From Calditrichia bacterium (GTDB taxonomy: Bacteria > Calditrichota > Calditrichia > RBG-13-44-9): 5,759 bases of DNA. The notes under the pieces were generated by a model that did not search any database, was not told the origin of the DNA, and saw only the letters and a list, made by a program, of their open reading frames with translations. Where the stretch lies: contig JALXCH010000321.1 in the NCBI GenBank assembly GCA_026991005.1, positions 1 through 5,759 of the forward strand. Reading direction: 5' to 3'. Shown piece by piece: positions 5,719 to 5,759 of this stretch (its first letter is position 1; the number at the start of each line of letters is the position of its first letter). The translations under genes were made by a program, and so were the position numbers.

Positions 5719-5759
5719 TCCTGTACCCTCTGCGGTTCAAAAATCACCTCCATCCACCC
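5715..5759 (-). CDS. Possible C-terminal codons of an upstream gene
   Basis: One minus-strand frame is open from the right edge to TAA at 5717-5715 and reads GWMEVIFEPQRVQD. The other two frames hit stops within a few codons. The composition is plausible for a protein end, but 14 codons prove nothing. If real, the upstream gene is transcribed toward bat and ends inside the second heptad array, leaving 280 nt before batA. I do not recognise the peptide. The same bases could instead be a further AACCGCAGAG repeat head (5737-5728). Confidence 0.3.
   Translation of the reverse strand, partial: GWMEVIFEPQRVQD

Noticed and set aside
5731..5750. TGCGG followed by ATCACCTCC, resembling the 3' end of 16S rRNA
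   Set aside because: Only the short ATCACCTCC word fits; the bases around it do not match, and no rRNA sequence precedes it.

Overview
The window carries a Bat (Bacteroides aerotolerance-type) membrane operon, followed by spoVG and the start of plsY. All credible genes lie on the minus strand, so transcription runs right to left. A VWA/MIDAS membrane protein is followed by two TPR proteins and BatD, with intermediate GC content and Gram-negative-style envelope proteins. This suggests a bacterium of the FCB/Calditrichota/KSB1 type, probably an environmental or metagenomic genome. That placement is inference from gene content only; the sequence holds no phylogenetic marker good enough to settle it.

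Layout in transcription order (right to left). 5715-5759 may hold the last codons of an upstream gene. 5435-5714 is a non-coding, repeat-dense stretch: two heptanucleotide arrays in opposite orientation (5684-5718 and 5452-5535) flank several AACCGCAAAG-type modules, two of which form an imperfect palindrome. 5434-4400 is batA (VWA protein, GTG start). 4403-3600 is batC (TPR plus a Gln-rich linker, ATGA overlap with batA). 3594-1756 is batD. An 89-nt gap follows, with a 9-bp hairpin and a G-quadruplex motif just ahead of the batE ribosome binding site. 1666-845 is batE (TPR, two membrane segments, SH3-like domain). 723-484 is spoVG. 292-1 is the 5' part of plsY, cut by the window edge.

How the genes fit together: BatA, BatC, BatD and BatE are expected to form an inner-membrane/periplasmic assembly. 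The VWA domain of BatA and the TPRs of BatC/BatE offer protein-binding surfaces, and BatD is a large periplasmic protein with one membrane anchor and a cytosolic tail. The role of this complex (aerotolerance, or envelope stress with a MoxR ATPase) is known only loosely from the family. SpoVG (a small nucleic-acid-binding regulator) and PlsY (first acyl transfer of phospholipid synthesis) are in the same direction with their own strong ribosome binding sites, but are separated by 121 and 191 nt, so co-transcription with bat is possible but not shown.

Gaps: 293-483 and 724-844 hold no gene or clear terminator that I can support. The most interesting non-genic signals are the phase-perfect 7-bp arrays and palindromic modules upstream of batA, and the G-quadruplex motif before batE. 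I did not find convincing evidence of a wholly new protein system.
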